From Mariannaea sp. PMI_226 (taxonomy: Eukaryota > Ascomycota > Sordariomycetes > Hypocreales > Nectriaceae), in the NCBI GenBank assembly GCA_024336345.1, contig JANFOG010000003.1, forward strand, positions 3,664,501-3,728,500: a DNA stretch of 64,000 nt. The letters run 5' to 3'. Numbering within the stretch: position 1 is the first letter of the stretch; each line of letters begins with the position of its first letter. Below are positions 11,901 to 22,500 of the stretch, in pieces. The translations under genes and the position numbers were made by a program. The notes under the pieces are model-generated. The model saw only the letters and a program-made list of their open reading frames with translations. It made no database searches and had not been told where the DNA came from.

Positions 11901-12173
11901 TCTCAGCAAAATCTTGCTCAAGCATACCGACTCAACAAACAAGGGAAGGAGGCCGTTGAGCTGTTGGAGCATGTGGTTGTGGGACTTGAGAAGAAATTTC
12001 CGGAGGGTAATTCGGTCCGACTGAAGTCAAAGATTCAACTCGGAGAAGCATACTTGGCCAACGAACAGTTCATGGAAGCGATGGAGCAACTAGACCGTAT
12101 ACTTGCAGTAGAACTGAAAACACCAGGTGAGGCGATATCAAAGTTCAAGCATATGGAACAGCTGGACAGTTAG
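8962..12173 (+). CDS. NLR-like protein: alpha/beta hydrolase - NB-ARC - TPR
   Basis: Two exons, 8962-9973 and 10030-12173, with an intron at 9974-10029 (GTTAGT donor, GCCAG acceptor, CTGAATC/CTAATA branch region). They encode 1,051 aa. Residues about 55-320 are a DUF676/PGAP1-like hydrolase: VHGLSGN (68-74), nucleophile elbow AHSLGG (S150), MGTPHGG, and a candidate catalytic His in SIHANHKD (about 280-283). NB-ARC follows from about 345: FVGRED, P-loop GLGGMGKT (379-386), WFLIVDNADD (Walker B), ILFTTRS, CLPLAIAQ (GLPL-like) and YDMHSLVH (MHD-like). The rest is a run of about six 42-residue TPRs with the AYL..G...EAIELL pattern. This is a classic fungal NOD-like receptor layout: the TPRs would sense, NB-ARC would switch and oligomerise, and the hydrolase would act as effector on lipid or ester substrates. 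The exact ligand and substrate are unknown. Lying next to the kinase-HET gene supports an immunity/incompatibility island. The C-terminal end may be frameshifted. Confidence 0.9.
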
Positions 12174-13714
12174 AAAGTGCAGAGGAGCTGCTAGAATGTA
12201 GGATTTCAATTGAAGCGCAAAACATACCCAAAAAAATCTCGCAAATCAATTGGCATCACCACAAGACTTGGCAATGATACATTAGGAAAATGGACAAAGG
12301 GAGGAACTTAAGGAGTTGGTAAAGCGGGTCTGGAGGGTTGACATGCGTCATCTCTACGATGAGATTGTCTATGGACATTCAGCTTGAGACTTAGATAGCT
12401 CGGCTTGGAACCTAGCACGGCTGATTGATCTTTGGTGCCTATTTAGTTGAGAAGTGGAAGAGGGAAAAAAGACGTGATTTGAAAGTGACCTACCTATGCT
12501 ACAGTGCCGAGAAGAATACTATCTAGAGTCATGTCTTTGGAGTGAATCACGAACATAATGTGAAATTAAAGGTACTAATAGGGTAATTTAACTAGACAAT
12601 TAACTGCATATGCAGAGGTCGCTTTGCCAACGTAAAATTGGTAGCAACAATTCATGCGTGTCTTTCGTAACATCATGTAGGCGCTAAGTTATTGGTTTAG
12701 AAGCCTTTTTCGGCGGCCTGTGGAGGAATGGATGAATCATTGTCGATAAGGGCAAGCAAGAGCTGTAGGGCGTGTTAAACTCATATCAGTCGGTTTTCTA
12801 CACGCACATAAAGCTCTCTGTCTTTCTTGTTTATTTAGGCTATCAGCTATAAAGACATTGCTTGTAGAAAGTAGCAAAAAGATATACTCTCGAGTCCCGT
12901 GAAGAACAATAAGTTTAAATTTTAGATTGAAAATCAGCCAGATCGAACCAAAAAGTTGAGTCTATGGCGTGCTCAGCTCATCTAATTGCGTTGTATCAGC
13001 TTGTGTGACATACCTAAGGTACTTTGTATGTTTATTTTGCGAGAATCATCTTCTCCTTATACGTCACAAACATGAGTGTCTGTCATGTGTAGCATAGGTA
13101 GAATTGAGGAGAGGGATGTCTGCACAAGGGGAGGGGTTTGGAGCGTAGCGCCTTCAATTGAGCTTCTCTACGTGGGTATTTATAACAGTGCAAAATATCT
13201 CATAAGCCCTTCCTTCGCAGTTCAATCGGATATTAGCATTTGCATCGTGCCCAGAGCAATGCGGCGCAAGCACAAACAGAAGTAAACTACCCTTCAGAAG
13301 GTACCTGGCCTGACATTTAACTTGGGACAGGCGCTGCTATCAGTCGTAACTACCTCCAAGAGGCTACACGGGAAGTTCAGAAGAGATAGCAAAGGTTGGT
13401 GCTTACAATAGAGTAGGTATAGAGTAGGTAGCTTCCTTGCCTCGTAGGTACTTACACCCAGGCCCAGATGTCCTGGGACGGGACCTTTAAAGGAGTCCAT
13501 CAGCCTTTACATCGCCCCCATCATTATGGTTCAATCCTGCGTGCACTCTCAATCCCTACCAACCTCTTTCATTATTTCCCTTCTCCCTTGCTGGTAGCCT
13601 CGTTGGCATCACCGAATTCTATCGTGTGTTGAATTGCCTATCTCTCGGCTGATTCAAGCCCAACAAGCAGCTGAGCGCCTCGATCTTTAGAGTGCCTTTC
13701 CTCTCAGTTCAGTA
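12174..13714. other. Intergenic region between the NLR gene and the transporter
   Basis: The first 100 nt hold a TPR-like reading frame (12170-12277) out of frame with the NLR gene. The remainder shows no recognisable gene. The last 200 nt before 13715 are pyrimidine-rich, as in fungal promoters. Confidence 0.5.
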
Positions 13715-15380
13715 ATGGACTCGGGACCCAAGCAAGACAGTGCATGTCCCGGCGCCGAACAATCAGAACCTCATCGGAAATCTTCCTGGCTACCTTCAGT
13801 ATTCGGAGGAAGGAATGTTGTCGTTGGTCCCCGAATCGAGCCCCTCGCAGATGACCTCATCCCCGACTTTAGTGACATCGACAACGACAACGCTTCGGCC
13901 GCAGATATTATCGGCCAGCAAGTCGCATCGGAAGAAGGGAACGAGATCCAGTATAGGACTTGTTCCTGGAAGAAGACAGCCGGCTTGCTCTTCAGCGAGT
14001 ACATCGTGCTCTCCATCATGAGTTTCCCGTGGTCATATAGCCTTCTCGGCCTCGTTCCCGGTCTGATCCTGACTGTCGTTGTTGCCAGTTTGGTTCTGTA
14101 TACCAGCCTAATTGTGTGGGACTTTTGTCTGCGGCATCCTGAAGTCAGGGACGTCTGTGATATAAGCCAGATGATCTGGTGGAACAAGAAGTGGGCGTGG
14201 TGGTGGACGGCAAGCATGTTTGTGCTGAATAACACCTTCATCCAGGCTCTCCATGTGCTCGTCGGCGCTATCTACCTGAACACTATGACAGAGTCGATAG
14301 CCATACATGCTTGTCGCACCGTCCTATTTGCTGCGGCCATTACTATCGTCAGTTGGCTCGGATCCTTGCCGCGCACCTTTAACATGTTGTCCAAGTTGGG
14401 CTTTGGCTCTGCCTTCTTCACTTTCATCTCCGTCTTGTTGGCCACGGCATTTGCAGGCGCTCAAGGAAAACCAGCAGGGTATCCCTTAAAGGGAGAGCCA
14501 ATAATTTCAGTATGGACACCGAGCACAACTACTCTTGTAACGGGAATGTCGGCCTTCATGAACATGAGTTACACGTTCATTGGGCAGACGACACTGCCCA
14601 GCTTCATCGCTGAAATGCGTGACCCTCGGTTGGTCAAGCAAAAAGGACATGCAATTTACTTTCCCCGTTCAACTAACTATCTACTAGAGATTTTCCCAAG
14701 GCACTTTGGGCTTGCACAATTGCCGAAATCATCACTTTTAGCGTCGTCGGCTCCGTCATTTACGTCTACACCGGTGACCAGTACATGGTTACTCCTGCTT
14801 TTGGTATCTTAAAGGACACATACAAGAAGGTGTCCTACTCATTCATGGTACCAACGATCATCTTTGTGGGATGTCTATATGCGTCCGTTACTGGCCGCTT
14901 CATTTTCTTCCGCATATTCAAGGATTCTAAGCATGTTAAGGAGCATACCCTCAAGGGCTGGTTCTGGTGGAGCGCACTTTTGCTGATTATCTGGATCGCC
15001 TCCTTTCTTATTGCTGAAATCATTCCATTCTTTTCATCCTGTGAGTAACCTCGGGCCCACTACCAATTTGAGGAAGCAGAGCATAAAGAGTATTGACGGA
15101 GTTGGTAGTATTATCTGTCATGTCGTCTCTCTTCAACTGCTGGTTTGGCTTCATATTCTGGGGCGTCGCCTACTTCCGCATGCGCCACTCCGATTTGAAG
15201 ATTGGCAGGGCTCGGCAGCCAATTCTTGATGCCCTCTCTGTTGCCTTGAACATTATCATCATACTTACAGGATTTTTGTACCTCACTTTGGGTACTTACG
15301 TGAGTGTTCAAGGCATCATTGACGAGTTTGAGGCTGGAGCTGTCGGGGGAGTCTTTTCATGCAAAAGCAATGGTCTTTGA
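13715..15380 (+). CDS. Amino-acid transporter, Aa_trans family (neutral amino-acid permease, Mtr-like)
   Basis: Three exons, 13715-14628, 14688-15040 and 15091-15380, encode 518 aa. Introns are 14629-14687 (GTTGGT..CTACTAG) and 15041-15090 (GTGAGT..AAAGAG). The first roughly 85 residues are hydrophilic and acidic, then come about 10-11 hydrophobic segments. Segments such as YTFIGQTTLPSFIAEM, then DFPKALWACTIAEI and YVYTGDQYMVTPAFG, are characteristic of the fungal AAT/SLC32-36-38 group that includes the Neurospora neutral amino-acid permease. It is expected at the plasma membrane as an H+-coupled importer of neutral or aromatic amino acids. Substrate choice cannot be read from sequence. The reading frames of all three exons join cleanly across the introns. 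Confidence 0.88.
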
Positions 15381-15619
15381 ACGGCTGCTGAAGAAGAAAA
15401 TAGAGAAATAAAAGCTACTAATAAGACGTTTAGACTAAGGTATAGGCAATATTAATGTTATTCAATCATGGAGTGCGATTCCAACTCGCCTCCTTACCTC
15501 GGTTTCCAAATGATACATTAATCTTCTTCACTCTTCTCTTATAAAGCAAGAATTATGTCCAGCGCAGCCAAAATTTCTAAATTAAAGTTTCTCAAGGAAG
15601 GAACAAACATAAATGCCAA

Positions 15620-17938
15620 CTATTTGACTGTTGGCTTTGGTACAATGCTTGAGAGATGCTGTCTATCTGGAAGCACGAACGTCGCCTTGGCTTCCGCACT
15701 ATCCCACAGCTCCGGTGAATAGTACAGCAAGGGGAGATCTTCGTATGCGAGCTGAGGGTTCTCGTGTATGAACTTCTCAAAGGTCGATATCGTATCTGAC
15801 TTGGCCATGGCGATTTGTGCCTGCTGTACCCAAAACATGCTCCGAGTTGACCCCAACGCCTGCGATAATTCTATGGCGGTGTGCGCGGCGATGGATCCTA
15901 TTGGGTGTTTATTACCTCTTTGTTGTGCTGGTTGATTGCCGCTGGACAGCTGGCGATGCAGATGTCGAAGCAGACCGGCATGACTTGCAACGCCTAAGCC
16001 GCCTTCTAGATTGGCTTCATCAATCAGAACAGCAGCGGCAAACTCAAGCTCTTCTTTAGGAGGTAGTTCTAGCGGTTTTGCGATCTGTTGCGTAGAAGCC
16101 TTTATCATGCGCAGGCGGGCGAGCTCCATCTTGGCTGAGGACGGCCGGGCAAGCACGTTCGGGAGAGGCTTTCTGTCAGGAGGAACAAAGGCCATTCGTG
16201 CTTGGATGCTGTCCCACACACCGGGACTGTAATAAGTTTTCCATTCATCGCCGGAGAGGTCGAACAGGACTCGGAAAGCGTCGAATGTAAGCTTCGCGCC
16301 GGGAACATCAGCCTCGGTCATGGCTTGGGACGGCGAAGTGGCATTGATTTCCAGAGACTTGAGCAGTGCGTGGACAAGTTGGATCCAGAAGTAGCTTTGT
16401 GTCTCCGAGTAAGGGTTGATCAAGTTGTTAGAAGCCCGCAGCCGAATTGTGGATGCCTGGAGGCTTTCGAGAGCCTGCTTCACAACGCCACCGCGTCGGA
16501 GCTTTGAGGAGAGAGTCTTTTGTACAACGGCGAAGGCGAAACGAGGGAGTCGGTAAGAGTTTTCCATCACCTGTGGCATAATATCCGGTCCTGAATCAGT
16601 AGTCTGCAGTTTGAAGGACGGTAGTGGCTGGAGATCAGGCAAGTGCCAATACTCCCGAGCTCCTGGACTGAAAAGCAGATCCTTTGAGTAGTAGCTCTTC
16701 CATAACCCCGAGTTCATCAACGTTGGTGTCGACAGAAGAATTTCTCCAAAGTCTGCCTGGGAAGGAAACTTGGTGAAGCTTCTCTCAGCTTGGAATGCGA
16801 TTGCAGCCGCTTGGATCTGGTACAGCCAAAAGATCGTCATTGTCCTAGGTAATCCGTTAGTCTAATGTTTTTTTTCTTCTGAGAATGTGTTATGAATGGT
16901 AGATAAATCCAACTGTGAGACACATACTTATGCGCAGTATTACGAAACCTTTCAGGGTTCTTTTGTCGTAATGTGTTGAGTTGTTCGAGGAAGTTAGTGG
17001 CGCACTCCAGTAGCCTTGCTCCCTTCGAGAGGCCCTCGATCAGAACGAAGAAGCCAGCTCTCAGGTGGCTGTAGTGATCCCAGGAATCAAGATCGCCACT
17101 CATAAACGATTTCCAAAACTGGTCGGGCCCGATGCTATTCTGGTTCGCGACTTTGATCCGTTCCACCAATTCCATCTCACTAGGGCCCTGCTCCAACTTG
17201 GCGACTTGATCCTTGGTGCTCTTCTGCGAAGACTTTGACGTGCCCTGAAGCGTATCCCTAATATCATTCATCACCACATCGAGCTGATCCCCCGATACAG
17301 CGCTCAATCCGGGGGTGTCCATTATTTTTACACTGATCTTGTCCTGATACTGCTTCAATTCTGCTTCAAAGCGAGTTCGCAGGCCCCCGACAATAGATTC
17401 TCGCTCAGCCGGTGGGAGGAGGTCTTGCTTATTGAACAGCACCCACATGTAGCGACAGCCAGCATCGATCATCCATTGTGCACCAGCGTGGAGATGCTCC
17501 AGTGAGTAATCCAGCCTTTCAGCATCGTGGCAGTCGTGGATAAAGACTATAAAGCGATCTTTCACAATGTAGTGGCGGATAAGAGGTCTAATCATGTCGC
17601 ATCCTGTAGATGATAACGGGTATGGGTGAGCTCTTGTCCGACCAAAACGAGCAGCCTAGAAAGAGAACAAAAAATTGAAACACTTACCTCCAATATCCCA
17701 CAGCGTAATCTTACTCCTGTCTGGGGATTCAATCGTCTCGACATTGAACCCGATTGTCGGTATCGTTTGAACATGTTCGCCACACTTTAGCTGGTAGAGA
17801 AGCGTTGTCTTTCCTGCAGCATCGTTGCCCATTAAGACACCAACATTTTCGCTGTTGTTCCCCAATAGCCAGCGTGCAATGCCTGGTTCAAAGTCAGCCT
17901 GCCATTCCCACACTCAAGATTGTAGTTCACTTACGCAT
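15620..17938 (-). CDS. Arf-like GTPase with a large repeat-containing C-terminal extension
   Basis: Four exons, 17935-17938 (just ATGC), 17688-17882, 16928-17603 and 15620-16844, encode 699 aa. Introns are 17883-17934, 17604-17687 and 16845-16927, all GT-AG. The N-terminal 180 residues are an Arf fold: [10 protein letters not shown] (P-loop), PTIGFNVE (switch I), WDIGG (G3), RPLIRHY, FNKQDL (G4) and a SAVSG-like G5. Canonical Arfs have Gln right after WDxGG; here that position is Cys, so intrinsic GTP hydrolysis is probably impaired. The N-terminal Gly for myristoylation is missing (it starts MRIARW). The remaining roughly 500 residues contain three diverged copies of a unit. Each has a hydrophobic helix ([34 protein letters not shown]), then FW..Q..A, then a YYS..LWDS-like element. 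I do not recognise that extension. It may be a scaffold controlled by GTP state, which is inference. Confidence 0.8.
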
Positions 17939-18691
17939 TTTGAAAAGTATTTGAATTTTTTTAATAGTCAATTCAATCACTTGTGAAAACTACTTCTTCG
18001 TCAAAATAGGACATCCAGGGCTATATATTAATAGTGCTTAATAGTGCTGCCTCGGAGAAAGCCCGCCAGCGGGGAAGGGAGGCTGAGTTGATAGGCAGTA
18101 ATTGCAAAGAAAAACGTGGCTTGAGCGATTCTGCCTCACCAACCGACAAACAAAGTAAACTACGGTTTTACCCTTGTTCAAAGATCGGCTAATAGCACAC
18201 TAAGAAAGAGCTGAGGACCGAGACAATGTCGAGGAATAAGCTATCAATACCAGGTTTTTTTTTTATCAATTACTGCCTTGTACATACATAGTCTCACGCA
18301 CGCCGTTCCCAGAGCCCCCAGTAAAACCAGCGGGATTCCCCGGCCTCAGCTACTACCACAGGCTATGCAGAGCTGAATTCAGAAAGTATGAAGAAAGGGA
18401 CAACAAAATTTCGAAAAGAAACACAGATGCCAATGAGTAGAGAATTTGGTCGACTCACCCAGTTTGTCAAGCGTTACTTTTAGGCCTACGACCATATGGC
18501 TCCCTGTAATTTGAATGTAAAACTTCTGGGTTTTCTCTATCGATATTTGTGCTCTGTGGTCACCTTCTCGCGACATTTGACGGAAACTTGCATCCCCGAA
18601 ATAAGATCATAAATAGTGCTTTCTCATCAAATGGTGTAGTAGTTCCGAATTATTCTTTCAAGCAATCCCGCCACTGTATGACCTCCGTTTA
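17939..18691. other. Intergenic region between the Arf-like gene and UCH
   Basis: Should contain the promoter of the minus-strand Arf-like gene and the 3' end of the UCH gene. No protein or RNA gene recognised. A short T-run lies near 18255. Confidence 0.5.
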
Positions 18692-19530
18692 TCAGTCCAT
18701 GGACCCAGCCAAAGCGACAGCGCTGAACCTCAAATCCTCCCCTTCTCGCTTGAGGAACTCTAGGGGCCCTAAGCTCAAGGCTTTCTCGCTCAGAACATCC
18801 TCATTCTCCGTCAGATCTCCTCTTCGGATTGGGCCCCTTCGGCGGCCATCTAGCTCCCACAAGGCGCCATCGCTTCCCTTGGTAAAGCAGACATAGTGTA
18901 GGTCAATGTCATCCTCTGCAGCGGGGGCAGGTGTGTCGCCTTCCGAGGCAGCTTCTCTATGAGCGTTCGCAAGTGCGGGGGTCTGCTCGAGGACTAGGGA
19001 ACGGTCGACGGGACCGAGGGGAGTGCTCTTCTTGATAATCTCATCGAGGGTCGAACCGTCCTCTAGTTTAGGGTTTAATAGTCAGTTAAAGAACCAAGGG
19101 AAAAGAAAGTCAAGACAAAAGTTTCAAGGACAGGTGATCGAGGTAAGTACATACGGATGAAGCTCTTTGCTGGGCCGTTGGCCGTGGCATGAAGAAGACC
19201 CATGAGTCCACAAGCATTGCGAATGGTCTGGCGCCACCACAGAACTGGCTCAGCGTCGCCCTTGCCACTGTAGTCTTCAACGAGGGAGTCCTCGGCAATG
19301 CGTGCACTCTCGTAGGTGGCGCTCACGGGAAATACCAAAAGCACGGCCAGAGCTGGGCGAGGGATAAATGCGAGCAAGTCGGGATCGGTCAAGGAGTATA
19401 CGTCGTGGATTTGAAGAGCGTCGCTGACACCAAGCTTGTGGATGAGACTTGTCATGAGCTGAGGGTTCGCCTCGAGGGGGATGAAAGCCGGCCGGTTCTT
19501 GGGCACGTCGGGGTTTGTTAAGGAAGACAT
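18692..19530 (-). CDS. Ubiquitin carboxyl-terminal hydrolase, UCH (peptidase C12) family
   Basis: Two exons, 19155-19530 and 18692-19062, with intron 19063-19154 (GTATGT..ACTAG, phase 1), encode 248 aa, the usual length for YUH1/UCH-L type enzymes. The active-site Cys is in QTIRNACGLMGLLHA, the catalytic His in LHYVCF and the Asp in LWELDGR, in the expected order. The N-terminal IPLEANPQLMTSLIHKLG matches the family start. It cleaves small adducts or peptides from the C-terminus of ubiquitin (or Nedd8/Rub1) in cytosol and nucleus. The catalytic residues are split between exons 1 and 2, so the intron must be removed for activity. Confidence 0.92.
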
Positions 19531-22500
19531 GGCATAAAATGGTCGTATTGATGGTGTTCAAAGGACGAAGTACAATTTCTATATCAATAGATATACCTTT
19601 TCTGAGGAACGAGTGAGTATATGGGAGGAGGTAGCTGTCAAGGAAAATGAATGGGATGACTTGTATGGATACGCCCTTCGGATGGTTGCTTGGCGGGGGT
19701 GATCAAAAGTTATGACGTTGCCCCTCCGCAGCCTAGGTACGCGGCAGAGCTTCGAAAGCTGGAGCGGGCGGGGCGGGGCCTTAGCCGCAGAACGCGCTCT
19801 TCAATTGCCGACACGCGTTAATTGACTAGTTACTTTGGTAAGGTGCCTGATTACTAACTTTAAAGGTTCACAACTCATTTCTAGTCGAGTCGTCCATCTC
19901 AATTCACAAATGGCCTTTACTTTTTAACAATTTTCTTTATATGTTAGTAATTGTAAGGCTCCGTATTTTTAAAATCTACGCATTTACTTCTTAGTTTCTT
20001 ATTTACCAACCAAGGGTATTGCCAATTTCGTCCCTGGCGTGTGTCTCAAGCAACGCTTACTACTCAAAATCCCAAATCCCATGCTGCGGTCGCCATGTAT
20101 TAAACTGATGATGGTAGTTCTCCAATGTATCATTGAAACCCAAAAATAAAAGAAAAATCAACAAGTATGGGTTTAGAAGGCGTAACTGAAGCTCCCCAAA
20201 TCATCTCAGTAAACCCAGGAACTCACCCTGTTACTTTGCAGACTCACAAATGAGCCAAATATGAAATCGCGTATTTGGAGCCTTTGTTGAAGCCAATTCT
20301 TCTTCTATCCATGCCTCCATTCATCCGAATTTTCAACCATCGACATAATAATACCCTGGTTCAACTTTGGTAGCACCGCTTCCCAAGTAAATTGGTCTGT
20401 CGCTTAACAACTACCAACTAGCCGGGCTCCTGTCCAATCTGGCCCTTTTTGAGCATCACATGTACTCCGCATATGCCTGTCGCAAGCGGGTTAACAGAAC
20501 CAGCTAGCCAAACAATCTGACACGATCACAAGTTTTTGGATATCCCGCACGTATAGCCACTTCCAAGTGAAGGTGAGCAATTAGCATAGTTGATCAATGG
20601 TTCAATTGCTAATTTCGGTGTATTATTCACCTTAGCCAGATAATAGTGTAGTGAATTGTAGACTATAGCTTCACTAGAGCTTCGCAATCAAAGCCCATAG
20701 AAAGCTTTTCGAACTTGCTCCGGAAGGAGCTAATGAAATGGACGTACATGGCGGGGGATTTGCGGCCAGTTGAAGAACTATCGGATTGGGGCCATGTTTA
20801 GTTGATCGACCTCTTCCCCATTCCTACTGTGCAATAATCCCTACTTGTGTATTAGAAAAAATAAGTGAGGTAGGTAGGTAGGTAGGTAGGTAGATAGGTA
20901 TGAAGATGCTGCTCTACCTCATGCATGGTCAAGTCGTTGACTTTTGGTGGTTCTCCGAACCAAAGGTCGTGACAGCCAAGTTCCAACTGAAGAAAGCAGA
21001 AAGGAAACAAAGATCGGTCGTCATTAGGTAATTAGGTAATTAGGGCACCTTGCCTTCCCTGAGGTACTTCCAACCTAGGGGTAGGTCAGGTAAAGAAGGG
21101 AAAACCCCGCGATTGAGCTTGCCACCCTGGTAGAAGTCATGAATTCCAGCTGTGCCGCCAGTCCCCTGCTCCAAGCCCAACCGATAAACCATCATCTATG
21201 TTACTGCCTGCCAATCTACCTTACCAGGTATGTCTGGCCAGAGTTGAATTACCAGACTTGATACGTTTCTTCGGTCTGTTGCTCATTCGGATATATGGCG
21301 CCGAATTACAGGACCAAATTCGCCGGCTAAATGAGGTACCTTGTCCCTGTCCTGTTGCCCACATTCCCCCTGGATCGCTGCCTGATCTAGCCAACTACCT
21401 TAGTTAATCGTTCGCACCAAGCCCCAGTCCCCATCGTTCGGTGGACACAGCTTCCCTTCCCCTGAACCATCGCATCGCACCGCGCCTCCCAAAACAACTC
21501 GGCTGCGTCAGAATCAAGATCGAGCACGCACCAATTGCAGAATCAGCGAGCACTGCGGGGTCAAGTATGTCTGACCCTCATCAATCAATCCGGAACTGCA
21601 GTATAGGACAAATTAATATGATGTCAAGATTACTTGGAAACTCCAGTATAGGACAGAGGTCGGCTTGAATGCCGTTTCCTTGCCATTCTCGGCTCCCATT
21701 GTAGGTTCCTAACTTGCGATACGTACGGACTACAGGAGCCTAAGTATATTGCTATCTATTGACGAAGAGATGGTGGCACCCTGTGCCACAATACGCTACA
21801 TCGCATCAACTTTTAGATGCCTACCTACCTCCGTGAAACTCGAGCACGGTGCCACACCGCTTCAGATTGCTGCTCACGTTCCCGTACAAAGCTCAGACGA
21901 ACAACTGCATTTGAGGGCGTGCGCCGTTCTTCAGGAGCATGTCTCGGCAAGCAAAATTCCTCCCGCATTTCTCCTTTTTTTTGCGATCTTGCTCGCTAAA
22001 TTTCTCCTTCTCATTTACTTATCACGGCGCTGCAGTATTAGTGAGAAGTCGCCGATGATGTTCTCGGCACAATCTGCCCTAGTAGGGGTTCTGGATGGAC
22101 ATCATGCCATGGTGACTAGACACACATCGCCGTTCCACCACTCAGCTATTAGCGAGCAGCAGGCACTGTTGGTGAAGTTCATGGCCAAAATCCCAACTTT
22201 GACATTCGTGGGCCATCAGGTCTAACGCTCGGGCATGGGGCTGTCTCCATATCTTCCACGTGGAGCTGAGACATGACTCGTCAACAGACCAGACCTCAGG
22301 GACTATCAACACCGCTGGCGTCCTCCTTAGATACCAAGATACGAAGTACCTTCGGTCGTGTTGCACCTGGTATCAGGCGGCTGGTCAACAAATGCAAGGG
22401 AGAGCGCATTTCAATGTTGCGCTCACAGCATATACCGATGGTAAGTAAGTAAGATGCTCCATACAGAAGTAAACGCAGCGCGGCTGAATGCAAAGTCCAA

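Noticed and set aside
21749..22225. 158-codon plus-strand frame
   Set aside because: No motif, no intron signals and unremarkable composition; likely chance.
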